A DNA stretch of 64,000 nt. It comes from Fonsecaea monophora. Lineage: Eukaryota; Ascomycota; Eurotiomycetes; Chaetothyriales; Herpotrichiellaceae. Both the position numbers and the translations under genes were made by a program. Positions 55,561 through 64,000 of this stretch are shown here, piece by piece. The notes below the pieces were generated by a model that was not told where the DNA came from, did not search any database, and saw only the letters and a program-made list of their open reading frames with translations. Numbering within the stretch: the first letter of the stretch is position 1; each line of letters begins with the position of its first letter. Location: the NCBI RefSeq assembly GCF_001642475.1, contig NW_019173948.1, forward strand, positions 310,001-374,000. The letters run 5' to 3'.

Positions 55561-57356
55561 GATTCGTGGCGTTGGACATGGTCGGGCACAGACCTGAGAT
55601 GGTTTTGCGACGAGCATATTAGCGACAGGATGATGTGCTGTCACAAAGCTCAAACAGCGGGGTGATGCGAGACTAGTGTGTGGATTCTGAGCGCGGCGTT
55701 CTGCAGTAGGCATTTCCACTCCAGATAACCTGTTCACGGGGGAGGGCGGGGGATCTTGTAGAGAGATTTGGGGTAAGGGGGGAAATGGGAACATTGGGCA
55801 GCTGGCATTTCTTTTTGATAGGCGTCCAAGGAGTTTTCGAAGAGTAGCATGAGCTAGCTAAGTTGCTAGGGTGCCAGGGTGCTAGGGGTATCACGTATCT
55901 AATATGCACTCCACGTGGCTGCGGTGGTGTTCTCCTTCGTCTTGATGTACGGAGTATGATCTGATACCTACATGAGCGATTTACTGTTTTGCCGCCAGCC
56001 TTTCAGCCCGTTCAGCCCCTCCAGCCCCTCCAGCCTCTTCCTCTTACATTTTTCTTCTGTGGAAACTGGCCTAGGGACAAATGGGCATGAGGGAGTGGTC
56101 GATCTCGCCTACGGAGATTGTGGGCACGGGCAACTCTTCTTCTGGGCCACCACAGCCTTTACCCAAAGGGCCTAAGCGTGGGGGTGCACAGCCAAGCAGG
56201 AGGGGTGGGTGATGGGCGTGGTGAAGGGCAAGTTAGGCATCGGAGAGCTATCCTTGTGTTAGATACTACTAGATACCTACTAAGGTATACCAGAGCGAAA
56301 AAGTGCGGGGATTCCGGATATCTGCATTCATGATTAGGCATGGATTGTAGGACCAGCATGTGCCACAGAAACTCCCCTGGAGCCACTCATCTTCAGCTTT
56401 TTAAGTGATACTCGTAATAAGAAGAGGTCGCGTGCCGAACATCGGGCTTCCTCTTTCCTCGGGGAACATCGACCACCCCCCCTTCCCAGGCACGCAAATT
56501 TCCATAGCCCGATCCTGAGTCTAGTACGGGATGGGGTCAGACGCAGGGTGGAATAACCGTGACAAGTTCAAATATAGAGAAGGCGAGAGTGAGAGAGGCA
56601 AGAGGGAGGGGGAGACCGAGGGAGACGGGGCCACATAGGGCGGGTTCACCTTGTTATTACTTAAGAACGGCTTGAGATCCGCAAGAGCCCCCTTCTCTTA
56701 TCTATTTAATCCGAGGAATGAACGAAGAGTAGTAATTAAGATAGAGAAGAAAGAGAATATCCCGGTTGTGGTCAGTCCAGCAGCAGGGTGGGCTCATTTT
56801 TTTTTTATTTTCGTGTGTGTGGGAAAAAGTGTGGGCTGATTCAACATATTGCGCCCTCTAACCAAACAAGATCCAATACATACTTGCACGCGGTGTTGTG
56901 ACCTGAGGAAGTTCTAAAGTGACAACGACCACAAACAACCTTGGAATCCTCGTCAACAAAAAAAAGAACATCAAGGTCAGCTGCGATTACATCCTGCATC
57001 CCATCCCCCTTCCCCCCGAAAACGCCCCCCAAAAAAGTCAGCGGCGTTCCCGTCGAGCCCGTTCAAGTCTCCAGTGAAGCCAGTGGCCGGAACATTTTCA
57101 GCCATCAAAATTATCGATTGAGAGTTGACTTGAGTCATCCCAAAGTCATCCCACGCTCCCGACCTTTTTTTGCCTTCGAACAAAAATTTGGGGACTTTGG
57201 AAGCGTGGAACAAAAACAATCCTTTTTATTTCGTCCCACGCCCACGCCGCCACACTTTTCTCCCATCTTGCATAACATTTCACACCCTCTCATTGCAAAA
57301 GGCCAAACCAGCAAACAGACGCTCGTGGGCAAGCAGCGTGGGCATCGTGGGCAGTC
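55561..57356. other. Intergenic, 5' region of asparagine synthetase
   Basis: About 1.8 kb without a convincing gene. GA-rich stretches lie near 56580-56640. The part next to the asparagine synthetase start is C/A-rich, typical of a leader, and holds a Gcn4/CPC1-type site (listed separately). Confidence 0.5.
57131..57137 (+). promoter_or_regulatory. Gcn4/CPC1-type site TGAGTCA
   Basis: Perfect palindrome-type TGA(C/G)TCA heptamer 220 bp upstream of the asparagine synthetase start codon. Gcn4/CPC1 bZIP factors bind this element in amino-acid biosynthesis promoters (cross-pathway control). The position and target gene fit; binding is inferred. Confidence 0.6.
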
Positions 57357-59311
57357 ATGTGTGGTATTTTTGCCTGCCACGGGTGAGTCTGCGCATCCCC
57401 TCGTTCCCTGGGAGCAATCAAGAGAGTCCTGGTTCCTGCAGTGAGGCTGGAAATTTCCCTGGGTTCTAGCTCCGCGATCGGCGTCTTGCTTTTTCTGGCT
57501 CTTCTCCCGTGTCCTCAGTTCTGCTAATCTTGCTCTACGATCTCTGACTCTTTTGCGCGCACAGTCATCCGTCGATAGCAACCTTCAAGACCACTGCCCT
57601 CCAGTGTGTCAAATGCCTGCGGCACCGCGGTCCTGACTGGTCAGGGAACTGGACGGGAAACAACACCATCCTCTGTCATGAGCGTCTCAGTATAGTGGGA
57701 GTGGACAGCGGGGCGCAGCCTCTAGTCAACGATGAGGGCACAATTGCGCTGGCCGTCAACGGCGAAATCTACAACCACCGAATCCTGCGCAAGCACTTGA
57801 CTGTTCCCTATAGCTTCAAGACCCACAGTGACTGCGAGGTCATCATCCCTCTCTACCAGCAGTATGACACAGACGCCCCCAAACAGCTGGATGGCATGTT
57901 TTCCTTCGTGCTCTATGACAAGGAACAAGACCGCACGGTCGCTGCTCGGGATCCCATCGGTATCACGTCCTTCTATCTTGGTCGGTCCAGCCAAACACCC
58001 GGGGCTGTCTATTTCGCTTCTGAGCTGAAAGCCCTGGCCACGGTGTGCGACAACATTATTTCATTTCCCCCGGGCCACATTTATGACTCCAAAACCGACA
58101 AGATCACCCGATATTTCGAACCGTCGTGGTGGGATCCGGACCGAGTTCCATCCGAGCCCATCGACTACAAGTTGATCAGGAAGACCCTGGAAAAATCTGT
58201 GCTCAAGCGTCTCATGGCCGAGGTGCCTTACGGTGTCCTCCTGTCCGGTGGGCTTGACTCGAGTCTGGTGGCTTCGATTGCGCAGAGGGAGTCCCTTCAT
58301 CAACAAGCACTCGCCAGGCGTCAGGCCAACGGTGTCGTCAACGGGGAGGTCAATGGTGAAGTCAACGGGTACAGGACCCCGAAGACAGGCAGCAGGCTGG
58401 TGGGCATCGACGATGACGACGAGTTGTCAACAGTCACATTCCTCCCCCAACTGCACTCCTTCTCCATCGGCCTGCCCGATGCGCCTGATACCAAAGCGGC
58501 CATCGAAGTCGCCAAATTCCTGGGCACTAAACATCACGACTTCACATTCACAATCCAAGAAGGACTGGATGCCCTATCAGACGTCATCTATCACCTCGAG
58601 ACTTATGACGTTACCACGGTCCGCGCGTCCACGCCTATGTACCTCCTCTCTCGGAAGATCAAGGCCCTGGGTGTCAAGATGGTTCTGAGCGGTGAGGGCA
58701 GCGATGAGATTTTTGGCGGGTATCTCTACTTCCATGCCGCTCCGAGCAAGGAGGAGTTCCACAAAGAGACTGTCCGCAGAATCAAGAATCTGCATTTGGC
58801 CGACTGTCTCCGTGCCAACAAATCCACCTCGGCGTGGGGCGTCGAAGCTCGTGTGCCGTTCCTAGACAAGCAATTCCTAGAAGTTGCCATGAATATCGAC
58901 CCGGCCGAGAAGATGATCACCAAGGACAGAATAGAGAAATATATTCTGCGCAAGGCTTTCGACACCACCGACGAGCCCGATGTCCAACCATACTTACCGG
59001 AGCACATTTTGTGGCGCCAGAAGGAGCAATTCAGCGATGGCGTGGGTTATGGCTGGATAGATGCTTTGAAAGACACGGCCGAGATCAATGTGACGGATGA
59101 GATGATGGCCAACCCCAAGCCGGAATGGGGTGACGACATCCCGACCAGCAAGGAGGCTTATTGGTATCGTCTGATGTTTGATGAGCACTTCCCGCCATAC
59201 TGTGCTTCGACTGTGATGCGATGGACGCCAACCTGGTCGAAGCAGTCAGATCCTAGCGGACGAGCAATTGAAACCCATCTTGCCAGATATGATGACGAAG
59301 CTGGCTCGTGA
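57357..59311 (+). CDS. Asparagine synthetase (glutamine-hydrolysing), 590 aa
   Basis: Two exons, 57357-57382 and 57565-59311, with a 182-bp intron (phase 2). The first exon codes only MCGIFACHG; Cys2 is the glutaminase nucleophile after Met removal. LRHRGPDWSG, ERLSIVG, NGEIYNH and the DPIG stretch form the class-II glutamine amidotransferase domain. The C-terminal synthetase domain has the P-loop LLSGGLDSSLVASI and LSGEGSDEIFGGY for ATP and aspartate. An insert with NGVVNGEVNGEVNG (residues about 220-235) is low-complexity and may be a lineage feature. It makes Asn from Asp, Gln and ATP. A Gcn4/CPC1-type site upstream suggests cross-pathway control. Confidence 0.96.
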
Positions 59312-59924
59312 TACGCGCTGGCAAATGTACAGGGAACGAAAGATATCAGCATGGGCAGGCGTTTTAGCAAGGAGAGGACATTGTGAAAGCAGCCTCTTGA
59401 TGTTGATTTATGGATTTATGGTGGCATAGCAGTGGGAGGACTGTATGCGCTGTCTCGTCTCTGGCCCAGCCATGAACAGCAATATCTTTGAGCTGGATCT
59501 AGCTGTGAAAAAGCAAACACGTTTAGCGTCTGAGCCATAGCCTGTCCAGCATGCTATGGTTCCCGCTAGCAATAATACTTGGTAGAGAGTGCAAATCCCA
59601 AATACAATCCCCCATGAAAAGAAACTGATGGTAATCAAGAAGCGGGGATTAAAAGGGCAGCTTGGGCGAGATTGAGCCACACGGGCAACTCTGCCGAGCA
59701 ACCGGTCACCTTCTTCCAATTTCGCTTGTGATTGGTTGAATCAGCTTTTGCGAAACTGCATCTCCGAGCCTTTTTCTTGAGCTCCATTGACTGTTTTGCC
59801 GTCTACCTCGTACATCTCTGCTTCTCCCTGTCTCCGTGTCTCAGCATTCTCTCACATCCTTTCTACACTCCCTCCACTACTCTCAAATCTCAACTTCTCC
59901 CTCGTTCGCTCATCCCTCGCCACT
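59312..59924. promoter_or_regulatory. Promoter region of porin gene
   Basis: A CCAAT at 59716-59720 and a reverse CCAAT (ATTGG) at 59731-59735 lie about 200 bp before the porin start, as expected of HAP-regulated mitochondrial genes. The leader next to the ATG is pyrimidine-rich. Confidence 0.5.
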
Positions 59925-61172
59925 ATGCCTGGAATTCCCGTCCCCTTTAGCGACATCGCTAAGCCCGCCAACGATGTGAGCATCCATCCGTCTCAGGACC
60001 CCCTCCTCTCCGAACCCAACTGTGGCATTCTTTGCTGACTACTCGAAACAGCTCCTCAACAAGGACTTCTACCACACCACCGCTGCCAATCTCGAGGTCA
60101 AGTCCAAGGCACCGAATGGCGTTGTGTAAGACCCAAACCTTTTGAGCATCCCTTCTCTCGGGAAGCGGGAGACCACGGCCCACCGGGGTTCTAATCCGTC
60201 TTGTTCTCTTGCAGTTTCAACGTCAAGGGCAAATCCGCGCACGATGGACCTATCTCTGGCTCGGTGAGCACCATGATAACAAGAGACAGCTTGAGAATAT
60301 CACATGTTAACGGCAGCGGAAAGATTGAAGGGAAATACACCGACAAGGCAACTGGTTCGTATCCTCTGTTCTTGGGAGCAACCCGCGCATTTGCACCTCA
60401 AAAGGCTCTGGACTGACTCATATCGATAAACGCAGGCCTCACCTTGACTCAAACCTGGACCACCTCCAACAGCCTCGACACCAAGCTCGAACTGGAAGAC
60501 AACATCACTAAAGGTCTCAAGGCCGAGGTCCTGACAAACTACCTCCCCGCGAAAGCCACCTACGGCGGCAAGCTCAACCTTTTCTACAAGCAGCCCAACA
60601 TCCACACCCGCCTTTTCACAGATGTGTTCAAGGGTCCCACCGCCTCGTTCGATGTTACTTTGGGCCACGAAGGTTTCTTGATTGGTGCCGAGGGAGGGTA
60701 TGATGTGGGCAAGGCTGCAATCACAAAATACGCCCTTGCAGCAGGATACTCGCAGGGCTCTTATGCCGCTGCGTTGACGGCCACCAATAACTTGACCGTC
60801 TTCAGCGCGAGCTACTATCACAAGGTTAACACTGAGGTCGAGGCAGGTGCCAAGGCTACCTGGGATAGCACGCAAGGAAGCAATGTCGGCTTGGAGGTTG
60901 CGACAAAGTACAAGCTCGATCCCAGCTCCTTTGCGAAGGTACGTCATCCGACTCCTGTCCTAAACATACACATATAAGCCACATCACCTTCCCTGCTGCT
61001 CACACCGAGTGATGTTTTTTAGGCCAAAATCAACGACCGCGGCATCGCTGCTCTGGCGTACAACGTCAAGCTCGGCACTGGCGTGACCCTTGGATTGGGC
61101 GCCTCTTTGGATACGCAGAACCTCAACCAGGCCGCGCACAAGGTCGGAGCAAGCTTCACCTTTGAGGGATAA
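59925..61172 (+). CDS. POR1: Mitochondrial outer-membrane porin (VDAC), 285 aa
   Basis: Six exons: 59925-59975, 60052-60125, 60215-60263, 60324-60354, 60436-60938 and 61023-61172. All phases fit and the length matches fungal porins (283-285 aa). It starts MPGIPVPFSDIAKPANDLL with the N-terminal helix, then beta-strand repeats: KGKSAHDGPISGS, IEGKYTDKATGLTLTQTW, KGLKAEVLTNYLP, VFSASYYHKVNTEVEAGAKA and the closing KVGASFTFEG. Intron 3 (60264-60323) is exactly 60 nt with no in-frame stop, so retention would insert 20 residues. I chose the AAAG acceptor because it gives the expected GSIEGK join; the CAG seven bases upstream would give a stop. It carries metabolites and ions across the outer mitochondrial membrane. 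Confidence 0.94.
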
Positions 61173-62189
61173 ACTCCGTTTGTCAATTTCTCGGAAAAGC
61201 AGCGAGGGTGACCAGGATGAGTGTGGGATGTGGTCGATGTGTGAGAGCGTGGGGCCGGTGACATTCCTCCAGGATGGACACCGCCACGAGTGAGAAAATG
61301 TATTATTCTTCTCTCACTTTGGGGGAAAAGAGAAAAGCGGGGTGGTTGGTTGACTGGTTGGTTGTTTGGTTGGGGGTGATCCCTCCTCCTCCCCTGAACC
61401 AACTTGGAGCACGGGATCTAAGGGCAGGGGTGTGGGCTCTTTGTACAGAAGCAGATGAGATGAGTTGCGATGGCCAAGGAGGAAGAGAAAACTTTAGCAT
61501 AGAGCGAGCAAGAAACCAAATTCCCATCTTGATTTATCGCTGCACGACTTGTTTAGTTCAGCATGGGCAAGAAACGCCTCTTTCTACCGAGTACATTTGA
61601 TTTGATCTGAATTGATCTGATCCAACCTGTCCATCTTGCGGTATAATCCACCTCGAACCGGGGCGCGCACACTCTAGCCAGCAATGGTTCAGTAAGTGTA
61701 CCTCGTACATAGGTGTATCGAGGCAAGTATATACTGTATGTTCTTTAGGTGCATGTATATCCAAATATTCTTAGAACAAGAAATTGACCTTGACTTCAGC
61801 ATCTAACTCTAATTCATTTACTCGTACACCAAAAGTCGTTGTAGCCGGTGGTTCCCAGTCCCAGGACGTCTACTGTACCCTACTGTACATCCCATCCCAT
61901 CCGGCCCCGGGTTTCTTTGTCTCTGGTAATCTTCTCGTTTTGGTGTCCATATGATATCCCCTTCCTCTCCAGGGGGGAAGGAGTTCTGCCTGCGCAGTGT
62001 AGCATGCATACCATTCCCATTTCACAGGGGCATAGCAATGGATCCGACTGTGAATGATGGGGATCACGAAATTCCAATTTGTAGTTGGAGGTGCCGACAG
62101 GGCGTAAGTATGCTTCTGCTTCGTTTGCAGGCTGTGCGACAATGATTTTTTGCAAAGTCCAAGAGTTCGCAATAGGCGGCGACGAATTT
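61173..62189. other. Convergent intergenic region, no gene seen
   Basis: 3' flanks of the porin and J-protein genes. It has short GGTTG runs near 61340-61370 and several weak frames. No supported gene. Confidence 0.5.
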
Positions 62190-63095
62190 CTAGCCTTTCG
62201 TCCATTCATTCCTCGCTCCGTCCCTTCGACTGCCGTCCCCTCGAACAAGCCCGCCTCCTCGAGGTGTGTTGGCCATGCGTAATATCAATGTGCCGACTGA
62301 GACACCCAAAACGATAATTCCCGACACCACAATGAAGCGGGCCCAGAAGTTGTCCTCCTCCACTGAAGCCTGTGCTGCCGCAAGTTCCGCTGCCCGGCGA
62401 TTAGCGCGGCGGTAGTCTTCGTGCGTCTGTGTCTTGAAGGTTGGCCGAGCATCAAAGACCGGGCCTCCGTCTGAAAATGCGCCCGCGTTGAAAGTTCCCG
62501 CCGTGTATTGCTCTCCTGCGGCATGTTGGCCCTGCGGGCGCGCATCGGCTCTCTGTTGAGTCTGCGATGAAGGGTTTCCATGCGCGTAGAACGATGGTGG
62601 TGGGCCTTTGAAAACGCTTCGCCGCTTGCTCAGACCACTGGCCGGTCTGTGGCCCGCATAGGTCCCTCCCTGAGATCGGTGGCCATGACTACTGTGACCA
62701 CGATGGTGGGGATGATGGGCCTTCATGATATCACGGTCATACCTCTTTCGCTTCTCAGGATCTGCCAGAACAGAGTAACTCTCGCTAATCTGCGCGAAGC
62801 GCTCCGAAGCCTTTGGGTCGCTTTTGTTCACGTCAGGGTGTGTCTCCTTGGACAGGACATAGAATTGCTTTTTGAGCTCGGCTGGTGTGGCCTGCATAGG
62901 AAGCCTGAGGACATCGTAATGATTTGCAGAGGTGTTACTGGCGGCTTGCCGGAGGTATGGAAAGTGTGAGAAGGAACGTCGACCTTGTGCCCCTTGGGGA
63001 GCTCGAGGGAAGGAAGATTTCAGGGCGGGATACGCATGATAAGAGGGGACACCGAGGCCGAAATACGTAGACACCGGCACCGAACGAACGATCAT
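62190..63095 (-). CDS. Membrane J-domain (DnaJ-like) protein, probably mitochondrial, 301 aa
   Basis: Single exon from ATG 63095. The first 50 residues are basic, Ser/Pro-rich and free of acidic residues (with RAPQGAQGRRSFSHFPYLRQ), consistent with a mitochondrial presequence. The J-domain spans about 58-120: NHYDVLRLPMQATPAELKKQ, then the essential HPD at 86-88 (ETHPDVN) and FAQISESYSVLADPEKRKRY. No Gly/Phe or zinc-finger region follows, so it is a type III J-protein. A His/Gly/Gln-rich linker leads to one TM helix (FIVVSGIIVLGVSVGTLIL, about 255-273) and a short basic tail. It probably recruits an Hsp70 to a membrane; the partner is unknown. Confidence 0.88.
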   Translation of the reverse strand: MIVRSVPVSTYFGLGVPSYHAYPALKSSFPRAPQGAQGRRSFSHFPYLRQAASNTSANHYDVLRLPMQATPAELKKQFYVLSKETHPDVNKSDPKASERFAQISESYSVLADPEKRKRYDRDIMKAHHPHHRGHSSHGHRSQGGTYAGHRPASGLSKRRSVFKGPPPSFYAHGNPSSQTQQRADARPQGQHAAGEQYTAGTFNAGAFSDGGPVFDARPTFKTQTHEDYRRANRRAAELAAAQASVEEDNFWARFIVVSGIIVLGVSVGTLILRMANTPRGGGLVRGDGSRRDGARNEWTKG

Positions 63096-63400
63096 GCCTC
63101 ATGCTTGAAGCATTGAGAGTCGGAATAGCGAGAGAGCTGTGAGACGAATATATTGCAAACGCCACGAGAGAGAATGAACCGATTGCTTGATAGGCATGCG
63201 TGACGTCTTTCAATTTTGGGGCGACGAGGAAGTGACGAGGAGTGGGCGACTTGGGAATTATTTGGCCGCAGTTCATCCGGTGCCACTCGATCGATGCCTG
63301 CGGCCCTCGCCGCCCATTTTTTGTCACTCCATTATTTCAGGGCTTGTGTATTTCTTTCGACTTTTTGCACTCCAGTGCGACCATACTCGTTCCAGTTAAT
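63096..63400. promoter_or_regulatory. Divergent promoter of J-protein and MetAP2 genes
   Basis: 305 bp between two divergent start codons, presumably a shared promoter. No specific element is recognised. Confidence 0.45.
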
Positions 63401-64000
63401 ATGGCGGCCAAAACGGCCGACGAGCTCTCGAAGCTCGCTTTGAACGGCACTGCTTCCACGAAGACCAACTCACAGACAAATGGTACCAACGGCGTCAATG
63501 GTCATTTGTCGGATCAGGACGACTCAGACGATGACAAGGACGACGATGCTGCCGCCACCGCCGGAGGTGCCAACGGTAACACAGCCAGCAGCGCCGCCAA
63601 AAAGAAGAAGAAGAAGAAGCCAAAGAAGAAGAAGGCCACTGCCAAAGTCCAATCTGATCCGCCTCGAGTACCCATCAAAGACCTCTTCCCAAACAACACA
63701 TACCCAGTCGGGCAGGAAGTGGAATACAAAGATCACAATGCATACCGCACCACAAATGAGGAAAAGCGTCATCTCGATCGCATGAACAACGATTTCCTCC
63801 AGGAATACCGCAAAGGTGCAGAAGTACATCGCCAAGTCCGGAAATGGGCAAAGGCAAACATCAAACCAGGAATGTCCCTGACAGAGATTGCGGAGGGGAT
63901 TGAAAACGGCACTCGCGCTTTAACCGAACACTGGGGACTGGAAGAGGGCGACAACATCAAGGGTGGCGTAGGGTTTCCGACAGGATTGAGCATCAATCAC
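63401..64000 (+). CDS. Methionine aminopeptidase 2, N-terminal part (cut by window edge)
   Basis: From ATG 63401 the frame stays open for 200 codons to the window end. It starts MAAKTADELSKLALNG, then an acidic Asp/Ser stretch, then a polybasic KKKKKKKPKKKK block, the N-terminal hallmark of eukaryotic MetAP2 (ribosome and eIF2 association). The catalytic pita-bread domain begins with VPIKDLFPNNTYPVGQEVEY, HLDRMNNDFLQEYRKGAEVH, and GVGFPTGLSINH, which leads toward the first metal ligands beyond the edge. The enzyme removes initiator Met before small residues and is the target of fumagillin-type inhibitors. No intron is seen in the visible part. Confidence 0.95.
   Translation, partial: MAAKTADELSKLALNGTASTKTNSQTNGTNGVNGHLSDQDDSDDDKDDDAAATAGGANGNTASSAAKKKKKKKPKKKKATAKVQSDPPRVPIKDLFPNNTYPVGQEVEYKDHNAYRTTNEEKRHLDRMNNDFLQEYRKGAEVHRQVRKWAKANIKPGMSLTEIAEGIENGTRALTEHWGLEEGDNIKGGVGFPTGLSINH

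Noticed and set aside
1..64000. Transposons, CRISPR arrays or a viral insert
   Set aside because: No transposase, reverse transcriptase, terminal repeats, spaced palindromic repeats or viral gene was seen.

Overview
The window is nuclear DNA of a filamentous ascomycete (Pezizomycotina). The evidence is short spliceosomal introns (about 45-210 bp, GT-AG, often with CTAAC/CTGAC-like branch sites), fungal-specific families (RTA1, AVT, ALG11, a GPI-anchored aspartyl protease, Rqc1) and gene spacing of about 2.4 kb. A black-yeast or Eurotiomycete relative is plausible, but order and species cannot be fixed from the sequence alone. I find 27 gene loci, one of them cut by the right edge. Exon structures below were worked out by hand from splice sites and reading phase.

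Region 1 (1-13.2 kb, accessory): an unrecognised 780-aa Lys/Thr-rich protein, an RTA1-family membrane protein with two apparent lesions, an acyltransferase-3 membrane enzyme, a remnant of a TRI12-type MFS transporter, and an iron-type alcohol dehydrogenase/maleylacetate reductase. Intergenic gaps are long and simple repeats are common.

Region 2 (13.4-23.6 kb): ribosomal stalk protein P1; an unusual protein kinase facing a CorA-like membrane protein tail to tail, with 14 bp between stops; an unlisted 73-aa two-exon gene; and an APC-family amino-acid permease.

Region 3 (25-45 kb): a Pof1/NMNAT-like nucleotidyltransferase, an unrecognised 701-aa protein with 66-bp repeats, an Aim34-like mitochondrial SAP protein, a GPI-anchored aspartyl protease, an SDR oxidoreductase, a vacuolar amino-acid transporter, a secreted Ser/Thr-rich protein built from simple repeats, and a hydrophilic protein with a 20-nt microexon.

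Region 4 (45.6-64 kb, housekeeping, dense): Rqc1/TCF25, a mitochondrial PP2C phosphatase, Cox18, Alg11, Ubc9, asparagine synthetase, mitochondrial porin, a membrane J-protein and the start of methionine aminopeptidase 2. Several pairs are divergent over 300-370 bp and probably share promoters. The asparagine synthetase has a perfect Gcn4/CPC1-type site upstream. Mitochondrial functions recur (Aim34-like, PP2C, Cox18, porin, J-protein), but nothing shows a coordinated cluster. I saw no convincing CRISPR array, rRNA, tRNA or intact transposon. No clearly new multi-gene system emerges; the best leads are the kinase/CorA-like pair, the broken RTA1 gene, the Rqc1 frame switch, the 73-aa gene and the microexon gene.
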